From positions 12,185 through 76,184 of the forward strand of contig CANOBT010000006.1 of the NCBI GenBank assembly GCA_947564305.1: a DNA stretch of 64,000 bases, given 5' to 3'. The DNA is from an uncultured Lachnospiraceae bacterium. Its GTDB lineage: Bacteria; Bacillota_A; Clostridia; Lachnospirales; Lachnospiraceae. Made by a program: the position numbers and the translations under genes. Below the pieces are notes generated by a model. That model searched no databases. It was given only the letters and a program-made list of their open reading frames with translations, and had not been told where the DNA came from. Shown here one piece after another: positions 36,433 through 45,232 of this stretch (its first letter is position 1; the number at the start of each line of letters is the position of its first letter).

Positions 36433-37988
36433 TATTCTTCCCCTTTCCTGTTATTATCCTGCATAATACATTTCATGATTCGTTCCTGAGACAAGTCTTC
36501 TTTTGATATTTCACCGGCAATACGCCCTTCGTTCAATACATAGGTTCTGTCACATGTTCCGAGAATTTCCGGCATTTCCGACGATATGACAATAACTGCC
36601 TTCCCGGATTTCGCCAAATCATTGATGGCACAGTAAATCTCGTATTTCGCACCCACATCGATTCCACGGGTAGGCTCATCCAAAATCAGCACATCCGGTT
36701 CTGTCAGCATCCATTTCGCCAGAATAACCTTCTGCTGGTTTCCTCCTGACAGACTTCCGACCGCCTGATGGATAGAATTGGATTTGATATTGATCATCTC
36801 TTTGTATTTTTCAGCCATCAAAATTTCTTTATTGGAATCCACAATCCCGTTTTGTGAGAAAAAGCTGCGCAAAGCAGCCAGTGACATATTCCATTTGATA
36901 TCATTGAAAAGAACCAGTCCATAATTTTTTCTGTCCTCTGATGTATACGCGATTTTATGGTCAATGGCATCTTTTACACTCTTAATCTTCACTGGCTGCC
37001 CGTGCATTAGAACTTCTCCGGAAATCTTCTGCCCATACTGCTGCCCGAAAAGACTCATGGCAAATTCTGTTCTCCCGGCGCCCATCAATCCTGCCAGGCC
37101 GACAACCTCACCGGCGCGCACCTGAATGTTGATATCCTTCAGGACCTGACGGTGCGCATCCTCCGGATGATAGACATTCCAATGCTTCACTTCCAGGACC
37201 ACATCCCCAATCGGACAGTCCACACGTTCCGGATAACGGTTCGTCAGCTCACGCCCAACCATTCCTTTTATGATTCGGTCTTCCGAAAAATCGTCCACAC
37301 CCTTCGTCAATGTTTCAATTGTCTGACCGTCACGGATGACCGTGATTGCATCCGCCACATAGCTGATCTCATTCAGCTTGTGAGAAATGATGATACTTGT
37401 GATACCCTGTTTTTTCAGCTTTAACATAATCTCCAAAAGCTGTGCGCTCTCCTCGTCATTGAGGGCAGCCGTAGGCTCATCCAGAATCAGAAGGTCTACT
37501 TTTTTTGCCAGTGCCTTTGCGATTTCAATCAATTGCTGTTTACCCACACCCAGAGAATTAATTGGTGCTTCCAGGTTTTCATGGCCCAGGCCGACCTCCT
37601 CAAGCATCTTCTGCGCCTCGTTGCGGGTCTGTGTCCAGTCAATGACCCCCTTCATCTTCATCTGTTCATTACCCAGAAAAATATTTTCCGCGATGGACAG
37701 ATATGGACTGAGCGCAAGCTCCTGGTGGATAATTACGATTCCTTTTTTCTCACTGTCCTTGATGTTACGGTTCTTGACTACCTCCCCGTTATACACGATG
37801 TCGCCTGTATATGTACCAAAAGGATAGACACCGGACAGCACATTCATCAAGGTTGATTTTCCGGCTCCGTTTTCACCGCATAGCGCATGAATCTCACCGC
37901 GTTTTACTTTCAGGTTTACATCGTTCAACGCCCTCACACCTGAGAATTCCTTGACAATATGTTTCATCTCCAGAATATAATCTGACAT
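36432..37988 (-). CDS. mmsA: Multiple-monosaccharide ABC transporter ATP-binding protein
   Basis: The 518-residue protein carries two fused ABC cassettes, as in XylG/MglA. The first has Walker [10 protein letters not shown], signature [15 protein letters not shown] and Walker [12 protein letters not shown]. The second has the degenerate Walker [10 protein letters not shown] usual for this family, signature [14 protein letters not shown] and [11 protein letters not shown]. It energises the importer. It starts 18 bases after chvE. Confidence 0.93.
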   Translation of the reverse strand: MSDYILEMKHIVKEFSGVRALNDVNLKVKRGEIHALCGENGAGKSTLMNVLSGVYPFGTYTGDIVYNGEVVKNRNIKDSEKKGIVIIHQELALSPYLSIAENIFLGNEQMKMKGVIDWTQTRNEAQKMLEEVGLGHENLEAPINSLGVGKQQLIEIAKALAKKVDLLILDEPTAALNDEESAQLLEIMLKLKKQGITSIIISHKLNEISYVADAITVIRDGQTIETLTKGVDDFSEDRIIKGMVGRELTNRYPERVDCPIGDVVLEVKHWNVYHPEDAHRQVLKDINIQVRAGEVVGLAGLMGAGRTEFAMSLFGQQYGQKISGEVLMHGQPVKIKSVKDAIDHKIAYTSEDRKNYGLVLFNDIKWNMSLAALRSFFSQNGIVDSNKEILMAEKYKEMINIKSNSIHQAVGSLSGGNQQKVILAKWMLTEPDVLILDEPTRGIDVGAKYEIYCAINDLAKSGKAVIVISSEMPEILGTCDRTYVLNEGRIAGEISKEDLSQERIMKCIMQDNNRKGEE

Positions 37989-38006
37989 TTTCTCAACTCC
38001 TTTCCT

Positions 38007-39110
38007 TTAATTTGCATTGTGAATATCTTCCTCGCTGTAATATCCACTGTCAATTACAAGTTCTTTGTAGTTATCCTTATCCAGTGACAATGGTTCGCAT
38101 AGATAAGAGGGCACGACCATTTTTCCATTGTCATAAGTCTCCGTGTCATTGACCTCCGGCTCGCTGCCGTTCATAACCGCCTCAATCATTCCGGAACACT
38201 TCTCGGCAAGAAGCTCCGTATTTTTGAAAATTGTTGCCGTCTGCTTACCCTCAATGATGTTCTTGACAGCCATGACTTCCGCATCCTGTCCTGTGATGAT
38301 AGGCCAATCTTCCTCCGTATATCCGGCTGCCTCCAATGCTGCCTTGATACCGTAGGCAAATCCGTCAAATGCAGAACAGCAGATATCCAGTTTTTCGTTG
38401 GCATAGAATCCTGATAAATAATTTTCGCAGTTTTGCAGCGCTACCTCCTGGGACCACCTTAAAATACAGGTGTCTTCAAAGGAAGTCCTCCCCGATTTGC
38501 ACACTAATGTGCCGTCATCCAGATATTTCTGCAATACGCTCATCACACCTTTATAGAGAAGAACCGCATTGTTGTCATCCGGTGAACCCATGAAAAACTC
38601 GATTGTCTGCGGCTCTGTGGCCTCCTTGAGATTCGCTTTTTCTTCGATATACTCCCCAATTTTCCTGCCCACTCCCTCGTTGTCAAAGGATGCGTAATAA
38701 CTGACTGCATCGGTATTCATTAACAAACGGTCATAGGAAATAACAGGAATCCCCACATCCTTGGCAGTCTGCAGCGCATTGATCAATGCGGAGGAGTCCA
38801 CCGCTGCAACGACCAGGCAGTCTACATCTTTGGCAATCATTGTCTCAATCTGCGCAAGCTGAACTTGTACATCATCCTCCGCATATTGAAGAAATACATC
38901 ATACCCAAGTTCCTCCAACCGTGCTTTCATGTTACGGCCATCTTTAATCCACCTTTCTGAGCTTTGCGTTGGCATGGCCACGCCAACTGTTTTCCCGTTG
39001 CTGCCTTGTTTTTCCCCACCGTCACCTGAGCTGTCGCTTCCACATCCTGTAAATGCGAGAGAAAGTGTCATGACTGCCATGAGAGCTACGCTGAGAATCC
39101 TTTTCTTCAT
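38007..39110 (-). CDS. chvE: Monosaccharide-binding lipoprotein (ChvE-like)
   Basis: The 367-residue substrate-binding protein has a lipoprotein signal with lipobox LAFTGC, then a Peripla_BP_4 fold beginning KTVGVAMPTQSSERWIKDGRN, with LQYAEDDVQVQLAQIE and ISYDRLLMNTDAVSYY as typical ChvE/XylF segments. It captures sugar at the outer membrane face of the cell and delivers it to MmsAB. The start MKKRIL was chosen because AGGAGG lies 9 bases upstream. First gene of the operon. Confidence 0.92.
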   Translation of the reverse strand: MKKRILSVALMAVMTLSLAFTGCGSDSSGDGGEKQGSNGKTVGVAMPTQSSERWIKDGRNMKARLEELGYDVFLQYAEDDVQVQLAQIETMIAKDVDCLVVAAVDSSALINALQTAKDVGIPVISYDRLLMNTDAVSYYASFDNEGVGRKIGEYIEEKANLKEATEPQTIEFFMGSPDDNNAVLLYKGVMSVLQKYLDDGTLVCKSGRTSFEDTCILRWSQEVALQNCENYLSGFYANEKLDICCSAFDGFAYGIKAALEAAGYTEEDWPIITGQDAEVMAVKNIIEGKQTATIFKNTELLAEKCSGMIEAVMNGSEPEVNDTETYDNGKMVVPSYLCEPLSLDKDNYKELVIDSGYYSEEDIHNAN

Positions 39111-39157
39111 GCTTTCTACCTCCTTTTTCCTTTCAAGCATCTATATTTTATAGTTAT

Positions 39158-39186
39158 ATTGTACTGTACAAGTTTAACTTTTTCAA
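39158..39186 (-). promoter_or_regulatory. Sigma-A promoter of the chvE operon
   Basis: On the minus strand TTGAAA (39181-39186) and TACAAT (39158-39163) are spaced by 17 bases, about 48 bases before the start codon. A palindromic operator overlaps the -10 hexamer, the classical layout for repression. Confidence 0.8.
39159..39171. promoter_or_regulatory. AraR-like operator overlapping the -10
   Basis: TTGTAC-T-GTACAA is a perfect inverted repeat close to the known AraR consensus of Bacillus (TTGTACGTACAA). It is the likely target of the GntR/LacI-type regulator at 33786-34922. Confidence 0.65.
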
Positions 39187-39255
39187 GACGGAATATATCA
39201 CAATTTTAAATACAACTTTTTGTGCATGTTTCAATTTTAATCGTATTTTATCCTG

Positions 39256-39275
39256 TAGTTGTATATGTACAACTA
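39256..39275. promoter_or_regulatory. Second operator-like palindrome upstream of chvE
   Basis: TAGTTGTA-TATG-TACAACTA is a perfect inverted repeat of 8-base arms about 70 bases upstream of the -35. The TTGTA/TACAA core is shared with the first operator, suggesting cooperative binding and DNA looping. Confidence 0.55.
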
Positions 39276-39578
39276 TACATTATTACAATATTCTATTTTT
39301 ATCTCTTATAACAGTATTGTGCCATACAAATTTCATTTTCTCAAAACGAAACGCAACTCATATATTGAAATCCAATATTGTTTTATCGTTTTTCGATAAT
39401 TTTATATTGATTTTCATCTCACACAATGTTATAATTCCAAAAAAGATGGGCTGGCAATGAAAGCATACGTGAAAGTATTGAACATAGTTTCATATAGACA
39501 ACGACAAATTATTTTGTTCTTTGCTGCAAAAGCGCTTCTGCAACATCCGGCTCCGCATCATCCAGGAGGTCATATCAT

Positions 39579-40031
39579 ATGCACGGTGAAAAACTGATTC
39601 AGGTAACGAAGATTCTGTTAGATATCATGTTTTATAGTGGAATTTTAGTCATTGTAACACTTCCGATATCTCTAAGATACGCAGGCATTTATTATTCCAG
39701 TGCCTTTCAGGAATATTATGTACTGATGCTCATCATATTTTTCTTATCCGGGATATGCGGACTTTGGATTGTAGGTCAATTGAGAAAAATGATGCGCACG
39801 GTGATACAAAAGAACTGTTTTGTTTATGAAAATGTGAGAAGCCTGAAGATGATGGGCATTGCCAGTGCACTCATCACAATACTGTTTTTTATAAAATGTT
39901 TTTATCTTCCCACTCCGGCAACATTTATCATCGTACTCACCTTTTTTATAGCCGGGCTGTTCAGCGAAGTCTTGTCTTTCGTATTTGCCGAAGCCATCCG
40001 TTATAAAGAGGAAAATGATTTAACAATATAG
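39579..40031 (+). CDS. DUF2975 family membrane protein
   Basis: The 150-residue protein has four predicted membrane segments (about 12-32, 45-65, 92-112, 117-138) and the family pattern with FVYENVRSLKMMG between spans 2 and 3. DUF2975 proteins are nearly always encoded next to a small YozG-type HTH gene, as here (13-base gap). Function is unknown. AGGAGG is 9 bases before the ATG. Confidence 0.85.
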   Translation: MHGEKLIQVTKILLDIMFYSGILVIVTLPISLRYAGIYYSSAFQEYYVLMLIIFFLSGICGLWIVGQLRKMMRTVIQKNCFVYENVRSLKMMGIASALITILFFIKCFYLPTPATFIIVLTFFIAGLFSEVLSFVFAEAIRYKEENDLTI

Positions 40032-40044
40032 GAGGCCAACTAAT

Positions 40045-40275
40045 ATGGGAATTATCGTAAATCTAGACGTCATGATGGCCAAACGGAAGATCGGTGTCTC
40101 TGAACTGGCAAAGGAAATCGACCTTACGATGGCTAATCTATCCATTTTGAAAAATAACAAAGCCAAGGCCGTTCGCTTCACCACACTGGATGCCATCTGT
40201 AAGGCGCTCCACTGCCAGCCTGGGGATATATTGGAATATGTGGAGGATGAGGAAGAGGATTCAAAGCCTATCTGA
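40045..40275 (+). CDS. YozG-type HTH transcriptional regulator
   Basis: A 76-residue Cro/C1-type helix-turn-helix protein (VNLDVMMAKRKIGVSELAKE, then ANLSILKNNKAKAVRFTTLDAICKALHCQPGDILEY). It pairs with the DUF2975 protein, probably as its regulator. A good AGGAGG site precedes the ATG. Confidence 0.9.
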   Translation: MGIIVNLDVMMAKRKIGVSELAKEIDLTMANLSILKNNKAKAVRFTTLDAICKALHCQPGDILEYVEDEEEDSKPI

Positions 40276-40356
40276 CCTGCCGCCGGAGACTCCTCTATAC
40301 ACCACGTTATATAAAGCAACATATAAACCACAACAATCCACTGAAAGGAGATTACC

Positions 40357-41970
40357 ATGGAAAATACAAATCTACCGGAAAATCCCGCAGCTTTACAAAA
40401 CACGACTGAAAAGCCGGCCGAAAGCCCTCTGCTCCTGTTCATGAAACATCATTTTGCATGGTTTGCAGGAACTGCCTGCCTGTATGCATTCCTCTACACC
40501 TTCTGCATGTACGACAATCCGGCGGGAATCACCTATCCCATCGCTGTGGCCGCGACAATCCTGTTTTCTGTATTGTGGCTTCGCAAAGCAGGCCTAAACA
40601 TAAAACGAGAATTATGTTTCTATTTTGCTGCCATGCTCCTTCTTGGAATTTCCACCTGCATGACCACGAATATGCGGATTCATCTTTTCAATACAACCGG
40701 AATCCTGCTCTTATTCTGTGCCGCAATGCTGCATCAGATGTATGAAGATCACCGTTGGAGCTTTCCTGTATATGCAAAACAATTGCTGATTTTTTTTGGG
40801 ACTTGTATTGTCACCTTGTTCAAACCATTTGAACACCTGCTGTTCTATTTATCTCAAAAGCAGAAAAACAGGAACCCAGATGAAAAAAAGCAGGCATCTG
40901 CAATCCTCACTGGTATTGCCATCGCCGGTCTCTTCCTGTTGTGCGTATTGCCGCTTCTGATTGGCTCTGACATGGTTTTTGCCAAATATTTTAGAACCTG
41001 CTTTACCGCTCCGGACATCGGCGCTGGAATCCAGATGTTTTTCTGCTTTATCTCCGGTTTCCTTTTCCTCTATGTGGGTTTTGCCGCACTGTTCAGACAG
41101 AACCTAAAAGATGCAGAAAAAAAGGAAAGGCACCGCGCAAATGCCCTGACAGGAATCACATTTACCACAATACTTGCCTTCACCTATGTCATCTATTCTG
41201 GCATCCAGGTTGTATTCCTGTTCCTGCGCCAGGGTCTCCCCAACGGGTTGACCTACTCCCAGTATGCCCATCAGGGATTCTGGCAGCTTTTGACCGTAAG
41301 TCTGATCAATATCGTCACCGTACTGGTCTGTGTACAAGTTTTTGAAAAACACGCTGCCCTGAAAATCCTGTTGCTGGTGATTTCCGTCTGCACATGCATC
41401 ATGACTGTGTCGGCAGCATACCGGATGCTGCTTTATATCAGTATCTACAATCTCACCTTCCTGAGAGTCCTGGTACTGTGGTTCCTGGGTGTGCTGACAT
41501 TGATCATGGGAGGAATCATGGTCAGCATTTGCCGTGAGACGTTCCGCCTGTTCCAGTATATCGTGGCTGTTGTCACATGCTGTTATATCCTATTCTCTTT
41601 TGCAGGGATTGACGGAGTCATTGCCTCCTACAATATTGAGCATGCAAAACAGCTTAGCTGGCAGGATGTTTCCTATCTGATGTATGGATTGTCCGAGGAT
41701 GCGCTGCCCTGCATAAAGCAGCTCTCCGAAATACCTATGGAAAAATATATCTATACGGAGGACGACCACTATTACTACCGGGAAACACCTTATGAAAATA
41801 AGAGTCAGGAAGATTTGGAGAAATATGAAACCATCGGCGACTATTTAGGACCGGAATTTCGTGCTTATATGGAACGAATTGTAAATAGAGGGAAACCTTC
41901 TCTGCGGAAATGGAATTTTTCGCAGGCCCGCGCCTGGAAAGCCGCGGTTGAATATCTGGAAGAACCTTAA
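40357..41970 (+). CDS. DUF4153 family membrane protein
   Basis: The 537-residue protein has about a dozen hydrophobic segments across residues 25-430 and a soluble C-terminus rich in Tyr and acidic residues (EDDHYYYRETPYENK). It matches DUF4153/DUF4173-type proteins of unknown function that often sit with the DUF2975-HTH pair. AAAGGAGA precedes the ATG by 8 bases. A terminator follows. Confidence 0.8.
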   Translation: MENTNLPENPAALQNTTEKPAESPLLLFMKHHFAWFAGTACLYAFLYTFCMYDNPAGITYPIAVAATILFSVLWLRKAGLNIKRELCFYFAAMLLLGISTCMTTNMRIHLFNTTGILLLFCAAMLHQMYEDHRWSFPVYAKQLLIFFGTCIVTLFKPFEHLLFYLSQKQKNRNPDEKKQASAILTGIAIAGLFLLCVLPLLIGSDMVFAKYFRTCFTAPDIGAGIQMFFCFISGFLFLYVGFAALFRQNLKDAEKKERHRANALTGITFTTILAFTYVIYSGIQVVFLFLRQGLPNGLTYSQYAHQGFWQLLTVSLINIVTVLVCVQVFEKHAALKILLLVISVCTCIMTVSAAYRMLLYISIYNLTFLRVLVLWFLGVLTLIMGGIMVSICRETFRLFQYIVAVVTCCYILFSFAGIDGVIASYNIEHAKQLSWQDVSYLMYGLSEDALPCIKQLSEIPMEKYIYTEDDHYYYRETPYENKSQEDLEKYETIGDYLGPEFRAYMERIVNRGKPSLRKWNFSQARAWKAAVEYLEEP

Positions 41971-42037
41971 AATTCTCGCAATAGCCATAACGCTATATCA
42001 CACTGCGCTCTCTAATTTTATACTATGATATCAAATC

Positions 42038-42081
42038 AAGGTTACTATGCCTGCTTTTGCGGGTCATATAGTAACCTTTTT
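42038..42081 (+). terminator. Terminator after the DUF4153 gene
   Basis: AAGGTTACTAT pairs with ATAGTAACCTT and a run of T follows (CCTTTTTTG). It separates this module from the sigma factor genes. Confidence 0.85.
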
Positions 42082-42108
42082 TGAATGTTCAAACTTTTTA
42101 AATTCATA

Positions 42109-42138
42109 TGAAACCTTTTGGCTCTCAACTTTGTCTAA
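42109..42138 (+). promoter_or_regulatory. Likely autoregulatory ECF-type promoter
   Basis: TGAAACCTTTT (42109-42119) and TGTCTAA (42132-42138), with 16 bases between TGAAACC and TGTC, resemble the ECF promoter pattern (TGAAAC ... CGTC) of Bacillus and Clostridia. It lies directly upstream of the ECF sigma gene, as expected for self-activation. Confidence 0.6.
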
Positions 42139-42194
42139 TATGTAAGGCGCCACGAAAGAGACGGAGTTCTCAGACACAGCAAGGAGGTTTTTCC

Positions 42195-42722
42195 ATGAGA
42201 TTTTTAGTCAAAAAAGCCAAACGCCATGACAATCATGCGTTTATGTTATTAATGGAAAGTCAGAAGCTTACAATGTACAAAGTTGCCAGAAGCTATCTGA
42301 AATCGGATGACGATGTTGCCGATGCGATCCAGGAGACGATCCTAACCTGCTATGAAAAGCTGGACACCTTGGAAAATGAACAATATTTTAAGACCTGGCT
42401 TATCCGTATCCTGATCAACAAATGCATTGATATATTAAATACCGGCCGGAGGGAATGCCCCACAGAGCCATTGCCGGAACAAGGAGGGACTTGCGTGTCA
42501 CTGGAAAATTATGAATTTTATGAGTTATTAAAATCCCTGGATGAAAAATACCGCATCATATTGGTTCTCTATTATGTTGAGGGATTCAAGATTAAAGAGA
42601 TCGCGCAGATTTTGGATTTGGAAGAAAATACGGTGAAGACCCGGCTTTCCAGGGGGCGAAAGCAGCTTGCCCGTGAGTATCGGTTCGAGCCGGCCCCATG
42701 TATCGGCCAGGCGGCCCGCTGA
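42195..42722 (+). CDS. ECF-type RNA polymerase sigma factor
   Basis: The 175-residue sigma-70 family protein has region 2 (YKVARSYLKSDDDVADAIQE, FKTWLIRILINKCIDIL) and region 4 (YRIILVLYYVEGFKIKEIAQ, ENTVKTRLSRGRKQL), without regions 1 and 3. The start was set at the ATG with AAGGAGG 8 bases upstream; the 29-codon upstream extension includes the promoter. The DUF4179 gene 116 bases downstream is its probable anti-sigma partner. Confidence 0.93.
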   Translation: MRFLVKKAKRHDNHAFMLLMESQKLTMYKVARSYLKSDDDVADAIQETILTCYEKLDTLENEQYFKTWLIRILINKCIDILNTGRRECPTEPLPEQGGTCVSLENYEFYELLKSLDEKYRIILVLYYVEGFKIKEIAQILDLEENTVKTRLSRGRKQLAREYRFEPAPCIGQAAR

Positions 42723-42838
42723 AAGGTTCCATATTAATGTACACTTATTGATCTATTCATGTTCAATAGGGTACAAACAGAAAGACAAATATGCAATAAA
42801 CTCCCCCAAAAATTGCTGTAATAAAGGAGGCTTATCAT

Positions 42839-44338
42839 ATGAGAAGAACATATTCCAATCAGGAAATGACAAGAATTTTACAACAGGAACTGGTTATTCC
42901 TGAGCAGGTAGAGCATGGCATGCAGAATGCATACATGAAGCTTGGTATCAAGCTCCCCAAAAAAACTTCTTTTTTCAGGAGACGTAAAGCCCTGCGTGTC
43001 CTGGCGGCAGCTGCAGTCCTGGCAGCCGGTTCCTCTGTCGTTGTATTTGCAGCGAATAAGCTGTTATCAGCAAATCTGGTCAAAGAACAAGGAACCGTCA
43101 CATACGACCTCACGGTAGACCATGAACAGACCGCCCACGAAGTTGAAGTAACCCCCACCTATATGCCAGAGGGTTATCAACTGATGGATGAAGAGGATCC
43201 GTTGAGTGGAAAATGGCACAATAACGAGACCGGAGGCTCTATCACCATCGTTTCAGCAAATGCCGCGGAGTTGGATAAAGAGAGTCGTCTGGGGCAGATA
43301 GACTGGCTCATCCGCGGCATGAAGGAAGAAAATCTGAAAGAAGAATTAGAAATCAACGGCATGAAGGTAGCCTTATTCCTGTCAGAGAGTCCCTATGTAG
43401 ACAGTGATAAAACAACGGCAAACGCCATGCTATTCAATGAAGAGGAAGGATATCTGGTTGAAATTTTTAATATGGACAGTCATCTTCCAATAGAGGAAAC
43501 CATAAAAATCGCAGAAGGACTGGATATCCGTGTTCTGGATTCCACCGTTCCCTATGCAACAGAGGAAGAAATCAACGCCCTGCTGACAGAGCAAAAGGCC
43601 GCGCAAAGACAACTGCAGGCAGAGATGAGGCCGGAACTGCTGGCGGACAACAATTTCTTTTCCATAGGCGAAGAATTGAAAATACCTTTCACTGCCGCTG
43701 AAGACGGCAGCGCACCAGATGATATCCGTTACACCGTAGAGGCCATAGAAATCAAAGACTCACTGCCGGTTTCCGAATATCCTTCAGAGAATTATCCCAA
43801 CTATGACGCTCAGATGGCAAAATGGATGAATGAAGACGGCAGTCTCAAACCTCACGAACGTTTACGATTTTCCCGGGAGTCCACTGAAAATCCAACAATT
43901 GAGCCAACAATAGAAACCGTAAATTCTAAATTTGTAGTTTTGCATATGAAGATAAAGAACAATAACAAAGCCAACCACCGGTATGATGATGAATTCCCTG
44001 TAGCTCCTGATGTCAAATATCTGAGTAAGGATGCAGCAGGAAGCTACCTGCGTGATCCTGCAAATGATGATAAATATAGACCTGCAAATGAAAACTATGA
44101 CCTGCAGTACGGCCATCCTGTATACTTTGATAAAATGTATTACACCGAAGGCTTTGAGCGCTTAAAAGACGCTTATTTTGTTCCTTTAGAGCCCGGTGAA
44201 GAGATGGAATATACCATCGCTTATGTAGTAGATGAAGACCGGTTAGAAGACGCATTTTTCCAATTTTATACAGGCTACGGCGGATGGCCGGTTGCGGAAG
44301 GCAAGCAGGAGTATGTCTATGTGAAAGCGAAACAGTAA
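42839..44338 (+). CDS. DUF4179 membrane-anchored protein, probable anti-sigma factor
   Basis: The 499-residue protein has a short cytoplasmic N-terminus (1-50), one membrane segment (about 53-74, LRVLAAAAVLAAGSSVVVFA) and a large extracellular part. The part just outside (about 95-250, VEVTPTYMPEGYQL) resembles DUF4367/DUF4179 folds, and the C-terminal half (about 270-480) looks like an immunoglobulin-type DUF5643-like domain. Proteins of this shape follow ECF sigma genes and are thought to sense envelope signals and hold the sigma factor. AAAGGAGG precedes the ATG. Confidence 0.8.
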   Translation: MRRTYSNQEMTRILQQELVIPEQVEHGMQNAYMKLGIKLPKKTSFFRRRKALRVLAAAAVLAAGSSVVVFAANKLLSANLVKEQGTVTYDLTVDHEQTAHEVEVTPTYMPEGYQLMDEEDPLSGKWHNNETGGSITIVSANAAELDKESRLGQIDWLIRGMKEENLKEELEINGMKVALFLSESPYVDSDKTTANAMLFNEEEGYLVEIFNMDSHLPIEETIKIAEGLDIRVLDSTVPYATEEEINALLTEQKAAQRQLQAEMRPELLADNNFFSIGEELKIPFTAAEDGSAPDDIRYTVEAIEIKDSLPVSEYPSENYPNYDAQMAKWMNEDGSLKPHERLRFSRESTENPTIEPTIETVNSKFVVLHMKIKNNNKANHRYDDEFPVAPDVKYLSKDAAGSYLRDPANDDKYRPANENYDLQYGHPVYFDKMYYTEGFERLKDAYFVPLEPGEEMEYTIAYVVDEDRLEDAFFQFYTGYGGWPVAEGKQEYVYVKAKQ

Positions 44339-44345
44339 ACACAAG

Positions 44346-44380
44346 AAGGAGGCGCGGTGAAAATCCGTCCCTCCTTTTTC
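44346..44380 (+). terminator. Terminator after the DUF4179 gene
   Basis: AAGGAGG pairs with CCTCCTT around a CGG/CCG inner stem, followed by TTTTTC, 7 bases after the stop codon. Confidence 0.75.
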
Positions 44381-44464
44381 ATGTACTTTCAATCGTGCTC
44401 CTCCCATGCACCGATAAATTTTTTTCTCATAATGTAATATATACCTATTGATTGGAGTGTCTGC

Positions 44465-45232
44465 ATGGAACCAATACTGGAACTTAAAAATATCAATTAT
44501 GCATACCACAACCTGGACGGAGAAACCAAAGCACTGACAGATATCTCATTTTCTGTATTCCCCGGGGAGTTTGTCGCCATCGTAGGACCCTCCGGATGTG
44601 GGAAATCCACACTGCTGTCTATCATCTGCGGCCTCATTGAGCCAGAAAAAGGACTGATCAAACTGAGTGGGAAATATCTCAGAGACAGCACCACCAACAT
44701 CGGCTATATGCTGCAGCACGACCACCTTTTTGAATGGCGTACCGTATATAACAATGTGCTCCTTGGCCTGGAAATCCAGCACATGCTCTCCGCCAAATCC
44801 CGTGGGCACGCTCACGAACTTCTGGAATTGTACGGGCTAAAACAATTTGAAAATGCAAAACCCTCTGAGCTTTCCGGCGGAATGCGCCAGAGGGCCGCAC
44901 TGATTCGGACTCTCGTGCTGGACCCGGACATTTTATTGTTAGATGAACCGTTTTCTGCCCTGGATTATCAGACCCGTTTGTCCGTTAGCAACGACATCGG
45001 CCAGATTCTCCGCAATGCCCACAAGACTGCTCTTCTCGTGACACACGATCTGTCCGAAGCAGTCAGCCTGGCTGACCGGGTCATCGTCCTGACCTCACGC
45101 CCTGCCACGATTGCAAAGGACGTCAAGATCACTTTTGAATTGGAAGAAGATACGCCCATGTGCCGCCGAAATGCACCGGAGTTCAAACATTATTTCAATC
45201 TTATCTGGAAGGAGTTGAATACCAATGCCTGA
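44465..45232 (+). CDS. ABC transporter ATP-binding protein (taurine/nitrate/sulfonate type)
   Basis: The 255-residue ATPase has Walker A GPSGCGKST (about 40-48), signature LSGGMRQRAALIRTL, Walker B ILLLDEPFSALD and the switch His in LVTHD. It matches the SsuB/TauB/NrtD family. Substrate cannot be assigned because the binding protein is missing from this locus. It overlaps the permease gene by 8 bases. Confidence 0.92.
   Translation: MEPILELKNINYAYHNLDGETKALTDISFSVFPGEFVAIVGPSGCGKSTLLSIICGLIEPEKGLIKLSGKYLRDSTTNIGYMLQHDHLFEWRTVYNNVLLGLEIQHMLSAKSRGHAHELLELYGLKQFENAKPSELSGGMRQRAALIRTLVLDPDILLLDEPFSALDYQTRLSVSNDIGQILRNAHKTALLVTHDLSEAVSLADRVIVLTSRPATIAKDVKITFELEEDTPMCRRNAPEFKHYFNLIWKELNTNA

Larger units (their letters stand above)
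39111..39578. other. 468-base divergent regulatory region
   Basis: Very AT-rich, gene-free region between chvE (leftward) and the DUF2975 gene (rightward). It contains the chvE promoter and two operator-like palindromes (39159-39171 and 39256-39275). I see no clear promoter for the rightward genes. Confidence 0.6.

Noticed and set aside
40020..40442. Minus-strand 140-codon frame opposite the HTH gene
   Set aside because: Overlaps the clear HTH regulator gene and the start of the DUF4153 gene on the other strand; Ser-rich antisense product.
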